64,000 bases of DNA. It comes from JAZKHT01 sp040385245 (GTDB taxonomy: Bacteria > Pseudomonadota > Alphaproteobacteria > Rhodobacterales > Rhodobacteraceae). Location: the NCBI GenBank assembly GCA_040385245.1, contig JAZKHT010000007.1:620001-684000 (forward strand). The letters run 5' to 3'. A model generated the notes under the pieces. It had not been told where the DNA came from and ran no database searches. It saw nothing but the letters and a program-made list of their open reading frames with translations. Positions 1 through 8,294 of this stretch are shown one piece after another. The position numbers were made by a program, and so were the translations under genes. Positions within the stretch are counted from its first letter, which is position 1. Each line of letters begins with the position of its first letter.

Positions 1-239
1 AGACCGCCGATCGCATCTATCGCGCCGCGCGCGACCTGTTCGACCATGCCGGGACCAAGGGGCCGTTCCGCCTGATCGGGGTGGGGATTTCCGACCTGAT
101 CCCCGAAATCGACGCCGACCGCATGGCCGACCTTCTGGACCCAAACGCAGGCAAACGCGCGGCGGCGGAACGGGCCACGGACGCCATTCGCGCACGTTTC
201 GGTGCCGAGGCGATCATCAAGGGCCGGTCCTTGCGGTGA
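1..239 (+). CDS. dinB: DNA polymerase IV, C-terminal end (partial)
   Basis: The gene enters from the left edge with its first complete codon at base 3; only about 78 C-terminal residues are present. The remaining piece is the end of the little-finger domain of a Y-family translesion polymerase, with the typical segment FRLIGVGISDL followed by a helical tail that ends IIKGRSLR. These enzymes extend primers past DNA lesions with low fidelity. The TGA at 237-239 directly abuts the stop of the next gene, which reads the other way. The catalytic part lies outside the window, so completeness cannot be judged. Confidence 0.85.
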   Translation, partial: TADRIYRAARDLFDHAGTKGPFRLIGVGISDLIPEIDADRMADLLDPNAGKRAAAERATDAIRARFGAEAIIKGRSLR

Positions 240-1112
240 CTATTCCGCCGCCAAGGGCAGCGCTTGGCGATACTGGCCGGTGATTTCGGTCACAACAGCC
301 GTCATCAGCGCGTGAAAGGCGGCAAAGTCGGCGCGGGGTTCGATGCGCGCTTCGTCCATGTACAGCGCGCGGTCAATCTCCACCTGCACGACATGCTGGC
401 GACGCGACGGGCGACCATAAGCCTGGGCTATATACGCCCCAGCAAAGGGCGCGTTGCGCACCACGCGCAGGCCCGCGCCGGCAAAGGCTGATTCGATCCG
501 CTCGATCACGTCACGACCTGCGGCAGCGCCGAAGCGGTCACCCAGCACGACATCCGGGCGCGGATGTCCGGGGCGTGCGTGCGCCTCGATCGCCTCGTGC
601 GGCATGGAATGACAGTCGATCAGGATGGCCTGATTGAACAGGGCATGGCTTTCGTCGATCAGACCGCGCAGCGCATCGTGGTAGGGATGCCAATAGCCGG
701 TGATGCGGTGCTGCGCCTCGACCGCTGTCATCTTGCCGCGATAGATGGCGCGTCCCCCGGCGACAACGCGGGGAATCACGCCCAGACCGGACGAAATGCG
801 CGGATTGTGCGGGCTGCGGTCGATTCCTTCGATCACGGCGGGGTCAAGTTCGTCTGCGGCGCGGTTCAGGTCCAGGAACGCGCGCGGGGCACGGGCGGCG
901 ATCAGCGGCGCACCCGACAGGGGCGCGTGGCTGAACAGCGTATCGACAAAGGCATCCTCCGACGACCGGATGGCGTGGGCGTCCAGCAAGCTTGCCCCCA
1001 GAAATGCCGCCGGATAATCCCGCCCGCTGTGCGGAGAGGAAAAGATCACCGGCGTGTCGCGCCGGTCGGGCAACAGCAGGGCAAAGGGTTCGGTCATGCG
1101 TTCGCTGGTCAT
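240..1112 (-). CDS. N-formylglutamate amidohydrolase family protein
   Basis: A 290-residue protein of the HutG/COG3741 family, zinc-type hydrolases that release formate or a related acyl group from an N-acylated glutamate-like substrate. Recognisable parts are the N-terminal VIFSSPHSGRDYP, a following RSSEDAFVD segment, the FLDLNRAADELDP block and the late VQVEIDRALYMDE block. It is monocistronic as far as visible: tail-to-tail with dinB with no spacer, and its start faces the tRNA-Val promoter region. No histidine-utilisation genes are adjacent, so the true substrate is open. A second, diverged family member lies at 42773-43531. Confidence 0.8.
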   Translation of the reverse strand: MTSERMTEPFALLLPDRRDTPVIFSSPHSGRDYPAAFLGASLLDAHAIRSSEDAFVDTLFSHAPLSGAPLIAARAPRAFLDLNRAADELDPAVIEGIDRSPHNPRISSGLGVIPRVVAGGRAIYRGKMTAVEAQHRITGYWHPYHDALRGLIDESHALFNQAILIDCHSMPHEAIEAHARPGHPRPDVVLGDRFGAAAGRDVIERIESAFAGAGLRVVRNAPFAGAYIAQAYGRPSRRQHVVQVEIDRALYMDEARIEPRADFAAFHALMTAVVTEITGQYRQALPLAAE

Positions 1113-1153
1113 GGTAACAGATATAGACAGGATTTTTGCTTTGCCAAAACCCC

Positions 1154-1182
1154 TTGAACCCCCGCGCGACTCCTTTTATAGA
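1154..1182 (+). promoter_or_regulatory. Promoter of tRNA-Val
   Basis: A near-consensus sigma-70 type promoter: -35 TTGAAC (1154-1159), a 17-base spacer, and -10 TATAGA (1177-1182). The predicted start is near 1189, about 63 bases before the tRNA. A GC hairpin (arms 1193-1199 and 1206-1212) followed by CTTTTGTTT lies between start site and tRNA, so it would form in the precursor leader. Placement is read from the sequence; transcription is inferred. Confidence 0.6.
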
Positions 1183-1251
1183 CCCGACGACCGACGCGGA
1201 CCCACCCGCGTCCTTTTGTTTCGGGGCACAGGTGGGGACAAAGACGGATGT

Positions 1252-1326
1252 GGGCGGTTAGCTCAGCGGTAGAGCACTACGTTGACATCGTAGTGGCCAC
1301 TGGTTCGATCCCAGTACCGCCCACCA
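1252..1326 (+). tRNA. tRNA-Val (GAC)
   Basis: A complete 75-nt cloverleaf. The acceptor arms are GGGCGGT and ACCGCCC followed by an encoded ACCA. The D arm begins GCTCAGCGGTAGAGC. The anticodon stem CTACG/CGTAG holds the loop TTGACAT with anticodon GAC, reading valine GUC codons. The T arm contains GGTTCGATCC. All stems pair perfectly. The 3' CCA is genome-encoded. Confidence 0.97.
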
Positions 1327-1395
1327 TTTTCGCCGTCCCGCAAGGGGCACAGGTTTTATCAGGCGCACGCGCGCCGCGACAAAGGGAGACGACCG

Positions 1396-1521
1396 ATGAA
1401 GGTTGCAAACTCGCTCCGCTCGCTCAAGACCCGTCATCGCGATTGCCAGGTCGTGCGCCGCAAAGGCCGCGTCTATGTGATCAACAAGACGCAAAAGCGT
1501 TACAAGGCCCGTCAGGGCTGA
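1396..1521 (+). CDS. rpmJ: 50S ribosomal protein L36, zinc-free type
   Basis: A 41-residue basic protein starting MKVANSLRSLKTRHRDCQ and ending KRYKARQG, the pattern of L36, the smallest large-subunit protein. It is the longer, zinc-independent (C-minus) form: the C..C..C..H zinc ligands of the classic 37-38 residue form are absent and only one cysteine remains. A GGGAG ribosome-binding site sits 7 bases before the ATG. It stands alone between tRNA-Val and a strong terminator, outside the spc ribosomal operon. Confidence 0.93.
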   Translation: MKVANSLRSLKTRHRDCQVVRRKGRVYVINKTQKRYKARQG

Positions 1522-1545
1522 ACGCTGATTGAGCAGATCACCGAC

Positions 1546-1578
1546 AAGGCCGCCGACGGGAAACCGCGGCGGCCTTTT
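1546..1578 (+). terminator. Rho-independent terminator after rpmJ
   Basis: A perfect 10-bp stem AAGGCCGCCG / CGGCGGCCTT (1546-1555 and 1567-1576) with an 11-base loop, running into TTTT. It lies 25 bases after the rpmJ stop and would end the tRNA-Val/rpmJ transcript. Confidence 0.85.
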
Positions 1579-1690
1579 CCATTCGCGCAAGACGCAGACT
1601 CGGGACGTTCGGGCAGACTCGTTGCGCGTGCTTCATGGACAGCGGGCGGACGCGGCCCTAGCATCAGCCGACAAAATCAGGAGGCGCATG

Positions 1691-2299
1691 ATGCGGCTGT
1701 ATTATTCCCCAACGTCGCCCTATGCGCGCAAATGTCTGGTGTTGCTGCGCGAAACAGGTCTGGCGGCACAGACCGAGGTGGTGATCGCCTCTGGCACGCC
1801 GCTGGACCCCGGATCGATCCCGCTGGAGAAGAACCCCTTGGGCAAGATCCCCGCGCTGGAGCGGGATGAGGGCCCCGCCCTGTACGACAGCCGGGTCATC
1901 TGTCGATATCTGGATGATCTGGCGGGGGCCGGTCTGTATGGCGCGGCCCCGCGCCTGTGGGACACGCTGGTGCTTGAGGCGACGGCGGACGGCATTCTGG
2001 ATGCGGCATTGGCCATGGTCTACGAAGGGCGCATTCGGCCCGAAGATCTGCGCTATACCCCCTGGGTCGAAGGGCAGTGGGCCAAGATCGACCGCGCGCT
2101 GGACGCCTTGGAAACGCGCTGGATCGCGCATCTGAACGGGCCGTTGGACATGGGGCAGATCGCTGTGGGCTGCGCGCTGGGGTATCTCGATTTCCGGCTG
2201 GGCGCGCGTCACTGGCGTATGAACCGGCCCCATCTGGCCGAATGGGAAGACAATTTCGTGCGGCGCGACGCGATGCAGGCGACGGTGCCCGTGGCGTGA
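1691..2299 (+). CDS. Glutathione S-transferase family protein
   Basis: A 202-residue cytosolic GST-like protein. The N-terminal thioredoxin-fold domain begins MRLYYSPTSPYARK, where the SPYARK turn carries the residue that normally activates glutathione, and continues to the NPLGKIPAL and ALYDSRVICRYLD segments that bind glutathione. The rest is the alpha-helical C-terminal domain. An AGGAGG site at 1679-1684 fits this ATG better than the preceding in-frame ATG at 1688. The substrate is unknown. The stop overlaps the start of the following exporter gene (GTGA), so the two are probably co-translated. Confidence 0.82.
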   Translation: MRLYYSPTSPYARKCLVLLRETGLAAQTEVVIASGTPLDPGSIPLEKNPLGKIPALERDEGPALYDSRVICRYLDDLAGAGLYGAAPRLWDTLVLEATADGILDAALAMVYEGRIRPEDLRYTPWVEGQWAKIDRALDALETRWIAHLNGPLDMGQIAVGCALGYLDFRLGARHWRMNRPHLAEWEDNFVRRDAMQATVPVA

Positions 2300-2946
2300 C
2301 GCTGCCTTGGGCTGAATTTCTGGCCGTCTGGGCGTTTCTGGCGGCCAACATCGCGTCACCCGGTCCGAATGTGCTGAACACCATCGCCCTTGCCATGGGA
2401 TCTGGGCGGATGGCGGGGCTTGGGTCGGCCACAGGTGTGGCGCTGGGGATCGGCGTCTGGTGTCTGGGCATGACCTATGGCGTGGCGACGGCGATCAGCC
2501 ATTTGCCCGGTGCGCAGGCGGCGCTGACGGTGGTGGCGGTGGGGTTGCTCGTGTGGTTTTCGGTCCGCTACCTGCGCGCCGCACATGCGGGCTTTCACGC
2601 GCGGACGACCGGCGCACCGCCTGCACGCGAAGGGGTGGATTTCTTGGGCGGCTTTCGGCGGTCTTTGGCGGTGAACGCGCTGAACCCAAAGGCGCTGACA
2701 AGCTGGCTGGCGGTGCTGGGGTTCTTTCCCGCCGCCCGCGCAAGTGGTGCCGATATCGCGATTCTGTGCGCCGGGGCATCGGCCGTCGCCTTTGGCCTGC
2801 ACGCCGCCTATTCGCAGATCTTTTCCACTGCGGTGGCGCTGCGTCTGTATCTGCGGGCGGGTTGGGTTCTTCAGGGAACGGCGGGCATTTTCTTTGCGGG
2901 TTTCGCGCTGAAACTGGCTGTGGGTGTCTTGCGCGGTGCGCTTTAG
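2296..2946 (+). CDS. LysE/RhtB family amino-acid exporter
   Basis: A 216-residue inner-membrane protein with about six hydrophobic segments. The N-terminal ANIASPGPNVL is the LysE-family signature (normally PGP near the end of the first helix), and the NPKALTSWLAVLGFF segment later in the chain is also typical. Such proteins export lysine, threonine, homoserine lactones or related compounds. The start is a GTG at 2296 that overlaps the TGA of the GST gene. The substrate cannot be told from sequence. Confidence 0.8.
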   Translation: MTLPWAEFLAVWAFLAANIASPGPNVLNTIALAMGSGRMAGLGSATGVALGIGVWCLGMTYGVATAISHLPGAQAALTVVAVGLLVWFSVRYLRAAHAGFHARTTGAPPAREGVDFLGGFRRSLAVNALNPKALTSWLAVLGFFPAARASGADIAILCAGASAVAFGLHAAYSQIFSTAVALRLYLRAGWVLQGTAGIFFAGFALKLAVGVLRGAL

Positions 2947-3190
2947 ACGCGCCCACTTGTCGCAGGCACTGGCCCGGTCGGGGCGCTGGCACAGATTTAT
3001 CGGCGACGGGCGCGCCAGAACTGCCACATCATTGGCTTTTCCGGTATATCCCAGATCGGCTGCGCCCGTTTGTCCGCTGGACGCCGGGCCATCGGTTGGC
3101 TAAAAGCCGCCCGGCAAGGCTGCGGGAAACCGTGGCCCCATCGACATACGGGCCGCGGGTGAGCCGCTGCCTTGAAAGGGAGAAGATCTC

Positions 3191-3751
3191 GTGTCCCACG
3201 CAGACGACAACGCAGGCACCCGCCGGGATTTCCTGTACTACGCCACGGCAGGGGCCGGGGCTGTCGCGACCGGCGCCGCCGTCTGGCCGCTGGTCAACCA
3301 GATGAACCCCTCGGCGGATGTGCAGGCGCTTGCCTCGATCTTCGTCGATGTCAGCGGTGTCGAGGTCGGCACCCAGTTGACGGTGAAATATCTGGGCAAG
3401 CCCGTGTTCATCCGCCGCCGCACCCCCGAAGAAATCGAAGCGGCGCGCACCACGGCGTTGGACGAACTGCCCGACCAGAATTCGGAAAACCCGAACAAGC
3501 CGTCGACCGATGCCGCCGATGAAAACCGCGCGATGGACGAGGCGGGCGAATGGCTGGTGATGATCGGCGTCTGCACCCATCTGGGCTGCGTGCCGATCGG
3601 TGATGCGTCGGGTGACTTTGGCGGCTGGTTCTGCCCCTGCCACGGCTCGCACTACGACACCGCTGGCCGCATCCGCAAAGGCCCGGCACCGCGCAACCTG
3701 GGTATTCCGGTTGCGTCTTTCGTCGATGAAACCACCATCAAGCTCGGGTAA
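3191..3751 (+). CDS. petA: Ubiquinol-cytochrome c reductase, Rieske iron-sulfur subunit
   Basis: A 186-residue subunit of the cytochrome bc1 complex that takes the first electron from quinol. It begins with a Tat-type signal anchor (RRDFLYYATAGAG, residues 11-23), followed by the flexible neck and the soluble Rieske domain. Cluster ligands are visible in CTHLGC (Cys128, His130) and CPCHGSH (Cys148, His151); Cys133 and Cys150 form the usual disulfide. The start is GTG with GGGAGAAG upstream. It is the first gene of petABC, 11 bases before petB. The roughly 240 bases upstream hold no gene and presumably the promoter. Confidence 0.97.
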   Translation: MSHADDNAGTRRDFLYYATAGAGAVATGAAVWPLVNQMNPSADVQALASIFVDVSGVEVGTQLTVKYLGKPVFIRRRTPEEIEAARTTALDELPDQNSENPNKPSTDAADENRAMDEAGEWLVMIGVCTHLGCVPIGDASGDFGGWFCPCHGSHYDTAGRIRKGPAPRNLGIPVASFVDETTIKLG

Positions 3752-3762
3752 GGAACAAACAG

Positions 3763-5100
3763 ATGGCCGGAATTCCGCACGACCATTACGAGCCCAAGAC
3801 GGGCGGTGAAAAGTGGCTTCACTCGCGCCTGCCGATCATCGGGCTGCTGTACGACACGATCATGATCCCCACACCCAAGAACCTGAACTGGATGTGGATC
3901 TGGGGCATCATCCTGACCTTCTGTCTGGTGTTGCAGATCATCACCGGCATCGTGCTGGTGATGCATTACACGCCGCACGTCGACATGGCCTTTGCGTCGG
4001 TCGAACACATCATGCGCAACGTGAATGGCGGCTATATGCTGCGCTATCTGCATGCAAACGGCGCGTCGCTGTTCTTTGTGGCGGTGTACCTGCACATCTT
4101 CCGCGGCCTGTACTACGGCAGCTACAAGGCCCCGCGCGAAGTGACCTGGATCATCGGCATGCTCATCTATCTGGCAATGATGGCGACTGCCTTCATGGGC
4201 TATGTTCTGCCTTGGGGCCAGATGTCGTTCTGGGGGGCCACGGTGATCACCGGGCTGTTCGGCGCGATCCCCGGCATCGGGCCGGACATCCAGACTTGGC
4301 TGCTGGGCGGGCCTGCCGTCGACAACGCGACGCTGAACCGCTTCTTCAGCCTGCATTACCTGCTACCCTTCGTCATCGCGGCGCTGGTTGCCGTGCATAT
4401 CTGGGCCTTCCACACCACGGGCAACAACAACCCGACCGGTGTTGACGTGCGCCGCACGTCCAAGGAAGAGGCGGCCAAGGATACGCTGCCCTTCTGGCCC
4501 TATTTCGTGATGAAAGACCTGTTCGCGCTGGCGGTGATCCTGACGGTGTTCTTTGCCATCGTCGGCTTCATGCCGAACTACCTGGGCCACCCCGACAACT
4601 ACATCGAGGCGAACCCGCTTTCCACGCCTGCGCATATCGTGCCGGAATGGTACTTCCTGCCGTTCTACGCGATCCTGCGCGCCTTTACCGCCGACGTCTG
4701 GGTCGTGCAGCTTGCACAGTTCGTGACCTTCGGCATCGTCGACGCCAAGTTCTTTGGCGTGCTGGCAATGTTCGGCGCGATTGCCGTCATGGCGCTGGTG
4801 CCGTGGCTGGATACATCGTCGGTGCGGTCGGGCCGCTATCGCCCGATGTTCAAGTGGTGGTTCGCCCTGCTGTGCATCGACTTTGTGGTGCTGACATGGG
4901 TGGGCGCACAGCCTGCGGAATTCCCGTATGACTGGATTTCGCTGATCGCGTCGGCCTATTGGTTCGCTTACTTCCTGGTGATCCTGCCGCTGTTGGGCGT
5001 GATCGAAAAGCCGCTGGCCCAGCCCGCGACGATCGAGGATGACTTTAACGCCCACTACTCTCCCAACACCGGCGGCACCAAAACCGTCGCGGCCGAGTGA
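3763..5100 (+). CDS. petB: Cytochrome b of the bc1 complex
   Basis: A 445-residue, eight-helix membrane protein carrying the two b haems and both quinone sites. Haem-ligating histidines are in the second and fourth helices (segments YLHANGASLFFVAVYLHIF and HYLLPFVIAALVAVHIWAFH). The Qo-site motif is present as PEWYFLPFYAILR. Full-length, not the split cytochrome b6/subunit IV form. Its stop overlaps or closely precedes petC, giving one petABC transcript. Confidence 0.98.
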   Translation: MAGIPHDHYEPKTGGEKWLHSRLPIIGLLYDTIMIPTPKNLNWMWIWGIILTFCLVLQIITGIVLVMHYTPHVDMAFASVEHIMRNVNGGYMLRYLHANGASLFFVAVYLHIFRGLYYGSYKAPREVTWIIGMLIYLAMMATAFMGYVLPWGQMSFWGATVITGLFGAIPGIGPDIQTWLLGGPAVDNATLNRFFSLHYLLPFVIAALVAVHIWAFHTTGNNNPTGVDVRRTSKEEAAKDTLPFWPYFVMKDLFALAVILTVFFAIVGFMPNYLGHPDNYIEANPLSTPAHIVPEWYFLPFYAILRAFTADVWVVQLAQFVTFGIVDAKFFGVLAMFGAIAVMALVPWLDTSSVRSGRYRPMFKWWFALLCIDFVVLTWVGAQPAEFPYDWISLIASAYWFAYFLVILPLLGVIEKPLAQPATIEDDFNAHYSPNTGGTKTVAAE

Positions 5101-5111
5101 GAAAGGACCTG

Positions 5112-5969
5112 ATGATGTTCAGAAAAATCGCTTTCTCTGCCGCGACTGTCGCGCTGACCCTGTCTGCCGGGGCAGCTTTGGCCGCCGGGGGTGCCCATTC
5201 GCATCTGGAAGACGTGGCCTTTGCCCATGAAGGCCCGTTCGGCAAGTTCGACGAGTTTCAGCTTCAGCGCGGCCTTCAGGTCTATACCGAAGTGTGTTCG
5301 GCCTGCCACGGGTTGAAGTTCGTGCCGATCCGCACCCTGTCGGACGAGGGCGGACCGCACCTGCCCGAAGATCAGGTGCGCGCCTATGCAACGCAGTTCA
5401 GCATCACCGATGCTGACACCGGCGAAGACCGCGATGGCCTGCCGACCGACCATTTCCCGATGTCGGGGATGGAAGGCGCGCCGGATTTGTCGCTGATGGC
5501 AAAGGCGCGGGCCGGGTTTCACGGGCCGTATGGCACGGGGATCAGCCAACTGCTGAACGGAATTGGCGGACCGGAATACATCTATTCGCTGATGGTCAGC
5601 TATGAGGAAAACCCGGAATGCGCGCCGGACGGGATTGACGGCTATTACTACAACACCGCCTTTCCGAATGGCGGCGTGCCCGACACCTGCAAGGACGAAC
5701 ACGGCGTGTCCACCGTGCCGGGCAGCTGGATCGCCATGCCGCCACCACTGTCAGACGATCAGGTGACCTATGCCGACGGCCACCCCGCGACCGTGCATCA
5801 CATGGCCGAGGATGTGTCGTCCTTCCTGATGTGGAGCGCCGAGCCAAAGCTGATGGCCCGCAAAGAGGCCGGTTTCAAAGCCGTGCTTTTTCTGGTGATC
5901 CTGTCCAGCCTGCTGTACCTGACCAACAAGCGTCTGTGGTCCGGCGTCAAGGGCAAGAAACTGGCCTGA
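5112..5969 (+). CDS. petC: Cytochrome c1
   Basis: A 285-residue membrane-anchored c-type cytochrome that passes electrons from the Rieske protein to soluble cytochrome c. It has a cleavable signal (MMFRKIAFSAATVALTLSAG, cut near ALAA), the haem site CSACHG, and one C-terminal membrane helix (AVLFLVILSSLLYL) ending in a basic tail. The ATG at 5112 is preferred because AAGGA lies just upstream; an in-frame GTG at 5097 overlapping petB is less likely. It ends the petABC operon, followed by a strong terminator. Confidence 0.96.
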   Translation: MMFRKIAFSAATVALTLSAGAALAAGGAHSHLEDVAFAHEGPFGKFDEFQLQRGLQVYTEVCSACHGLKFVPIRTLSDEGGPHLPEDQVRAYATQFSITDADTGEDRDGLPTDHFPMSGMEGAPDLSLMAKARAGFHGPYGTGISQLLNGIGGPEYIYSLMVSYEENPECAPDGIDGYYYNTAFPNGGVPDTCKDEHGVSTVPGSWIAMPPPLSDDQVTYADGHPATVHHMAEDVSSFLMWSAEPKLMARKEAGFKAVLFLVILSSLLYLTNKRLWSGVKGKKLA

Positions 5970-5992
5970 TCCGGCTTCCCCAGATGACTTGA

Positions 5993-6021
5993 AAAACCCC
6001 GCCTTGTGCGGGGTTTTTTCT
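5993..6021 (+). terminator. Rho-independent terminator of petABC
   Basis: The 11-bp stem AAAAACCCCGC / GCGGGGTTTTT (5993-6003 and 6009-6019) with loop CTTGT ends in a T run, 23 bases after the petC stop. The A-rich left flank means it could also work for thiQ on the other strand. Confidence 0.92.
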
Positions 6022-6064
6022 TGGGCACCGTTGCGGCCATAACTTTTCGTGCGACGACTCTTCC

Positions 6065-6757
6065 TTAGCCAAGGTAATCGCGCAACGCCTGTGGTGGGTT
6101 GGCGAACAGATCGCGCGTGGCAACCGGGGCCAGCGCCAAGCCATCAGCCAGCAACACCGTCTGATCTGCAAAGCGCTGCGCATCGTCAGGGTCATGGGTG
6201 ACCATCAGCACGGTCGCACCGGTTTCATCCGCGACGGCCGCGACAAGGTCCAGCATTTCGAACTTTAACGCCGGACCAAGGGCGGCAAAGGGTTCGTCCA
6301 GCAACAACAGGGGCCTTGCCCGCAACAGGGCGCGGGCAAGGGCGGCACGGCCCTGTTGCCCCCCCGACAATTGCGCCGGGCGACGCTGGCCAAGGCCCGA
6401 CAGGCCGACCCTGTCCAGCGCGCGGGCAATATTTGCCTGATCCTGTGCCGTAAGCCGCAGGCGGGATGACAGGCCAAGGCCAATGTTTTGGGTCAGTGTC
6501 AGGTGGGGAAACAGGTTCTGATCCTGAAACAGGATGCTGACCGGGCGATCCCCCGGCGACAGCGGGGCCAGGTCTTGCCCGTCCCACCGAATGCGCCCCG
6601 CCGTGGGGACCACGAACCCCGCGATGGCGTTCAGCAGGGTGGATTTGCCCGCGCCGGACGGCCCGATGATGGCGACGCGCGCGCAGTCCGGCACCTGCCA
6701 ATCGGCTGTCAGGGAAAAGTCGGGCAAGGACAGGTCCAGATGATCAAGGTGCAGCAC
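6065..6757 (-). CDS. thiQ: Thiamine ABC transporter, ATP-binding protein
   Basis: A 230-residue ABC ATPase that powers uptake of thiamine or thiamine pyrophosphate. Visible motifs: Walker A GPSGAGKST, Q-loop segment LFQDQNLFPHLT, signature LSGGQQGRAALARALL, Walker B LLLLDEPFAAL and the switch histidine in MVTHD. The GTG at 6757 is chosen because the chain then starts VLHLDHLDLSLPDF like family members; it overlaps the end of thiP by 14 bases. It is the last gene of thiBPQ under the TPP riboswitch. Confidence 0.9.
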   Translation of the reverse strand: MLHLDHLDLSLPDFSLTADWQVPDCARVAIIGPSGAGKSTLLNAIAGFVVPTAGRIRWDGQDLAPLSPGDRPVSILFQDQNLFPHLTLTQNIGLGLSSRLRLTAQDQANIARALDRVGLSGLGQRRPAQLSGGQQGRAALARALLRARPLLLLDEPFAALGPALKFEMLDLVAAVADETGATVLMVTHDPDDAQRFADQTVLLADGLALAPVATRDLFANPPQALRDYLG

Positions 6758-8294
6758 GGCGTCCCATCCAATCAAACAGCGCAAACAGCGCAAAGCTGGC
6801 ACAAACGAGGATCAGCGCGGCGGACGCCGCCGCGTCCATCCGGTAGGACCCCATCAGGCGATGCACCAGCAGGGGCAGGGTCACACCCCTTTCCCCCGCG
6901 AACAGGGTGATCACCCCAAGGTCGCCCATCGACAACGCCGCCGCAACGCCCAGACCAAAGCCCAAGGGGCGCGACAGCCGGGGCAGCGTGACCCATGCCA
7001 GCCGATGCCAGCCCGACAGACACAGCGATTGCGCCAGCCGGTCATAATCGGCGTGCAACGCCCGCGCCTGTGGCAGCAACAGTCGATAGACGAAAGGCAG
7101 CGCCAGCGTGGCGTTGACCAGAACCGTGACCGGCAGGGCCAGATCCTCGGGCCGAGCAAAGGGGCGAACCAGCAGGAACAACCCCGTTCCCAGCACAAGG
7201 CCCGACGCGGCAAGGGGCAACATCGCCGCCGCCTCGAACAGGGTGGCGCCCTTGGTGCGGGCGGCAACGGCCAAGGCAAGCGTCAGGGCGGCGACCCCCG
7301 TCAGCAGAGTGGACGCCAACGCCACGGCCACTGACCGCGCCATGGCCTGTGGCAGGCCGGTGGGCAGATCAACCACCCCCGGCACACCGCGATAGACGAT
7401 GGCCGCCAGCGGGATCAGCAGGAACCCGGCGGCAAGGGTGATGGCCGCCGCATCCGCAATGCGCCGCCAGCCCCCCGGCGCGGTGATCGGCGCGGGGCGG
7501 TCAAGGCCCGCACCAAACCCGCCTTCGCGCGCCACGGCCCAGCCCGCAGCGGCGGCCAGCGCACACAGGGTGAACTGCATCAGCGCCAGCGACGCCGCGC
7601 GCGCAGGGTCATAGTCGAACCGCAGCGCCTGATAAATCGCGAGTTCCACCGTCGTGGCCCTTGGCCCGCCCCCCAGCGTCAGAGCGACGGCAAAGCTGGT
7701 CAGGCACAACACAAAAATCACCAGCGCCGCCCCCGGCAGCACCGCGCGCAGCATCGGCAGTTCCAGATGCCGCGTCATGGCGGCAGGCGTCAGGCCCAAC
7801 GATGCGGCAAGCCGGAAACGTTCGGCCGGGATGCCCTGCCAGCCCAGCAGGATCATCCGCACGGCAAGTGGCAGGTTCAGGAAAACATGCGCCAGCACCA
7901 CACCGTGCAGGCCATAGATCGACAGGCGCGGCAGACCCACCCATGCCACCAGATCATTCACCGCCCCTGCCCGGCCAAAGATGGCCAGCAATCCAAGGAC
8001 CGCGACGATGGTTGGCAAAAGAAACGGTGCGCCCATCAGTGTGATCAGCAAGGACCGCCCCGCAAAGCACCGTCGGGCAAGCGCGCGCGCAACAGGGATC
8101 GCCAGCACGCAGGATATCAGCGCCGACAACGCTGCCTGAAGCAGCGTGAACCGCACCGCCGCCCAGTCGGCGGGCAGTGGGATCAGACTGCCCGACTGCC
8201 GTGCCACGACAACAGCCGTGCCCAAAGTCAGGCAGCCAAGGGCGGCAGCGGTGACCGCCGCCCAAAGGTTCAGCGGACGAGTGCGGCTTGCCAT
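6744..8294 (-). CDS. thiP: Thiamine ABC transporter, permease
   Basis: A 516-residue inner-membrane permease made of two tandem ABC-permease domains (about residues 40-250 and 290-500), each with the cytoplasmic loop that docks on the ATPase. The fused two-domain length is typical of ThiP and related iron permeases; the flanking ThiB and ThiQ and the TPP riboswitch settle the substrate class. It overlaps thiB by 25 bases and thiQ by 14. The exact start is uncertain because a few downstream starts are possible. Confidence 0.88.
   Translation of the reverse strand: MASRTRPLNLWAAVTAAALGCLTLGTAVVVARQSGSLIPLPADWAAVRFTLLQAALSALISCVLAIPVARALARRCFAGRSLLITLMGAPFLLPTIVAVLGLLAIFGRAGAVNDLVAWVGLPRLSIYGLHGVVLAHVFLNLPLAVRMILLGWQGIPAERFRLAASLGLTPAAMTRHLELPMLRAVLPGAALVIFVLCLTSFAVALTLGGGPRATTVELAIYQALRFDYDPARAASLALMQFTLCALAAAAGWAVAREGGFGAGLDRPAPITAPGGWRRIADAAAITLAAGFLLIPLAAIVYRGVPGVVDLPTGLPQAMARSVAVALASTLLTGVAALTLALAVAARTKGATLFEAAAMLPLAASGLVLGTGLFLLVRPFARPEDLALPVTVLVNATLALPFVYRLLLPQARALHADYDRLAQSLCLSGWHRLAWVTLPRLSRPLGFGLGVAAALSMGDLGVITLFAGERGVTLPLLVHRLMGSYRMDAAASAALILVCASFALFALFDWMGRRAAP

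Noticed and set aside
240..1112. Naming this gene hutG as part of histidine degradation
   Set aside because: No hutH, hutU or hutI is adjacent, and the family includes enzymes with other substrates.
2947..3190. A specific promoter for petABC
   Set aside because: The gene-free stretch before petA must contain it, but no pair of -35 and -10 boxes stands out enough to be called.
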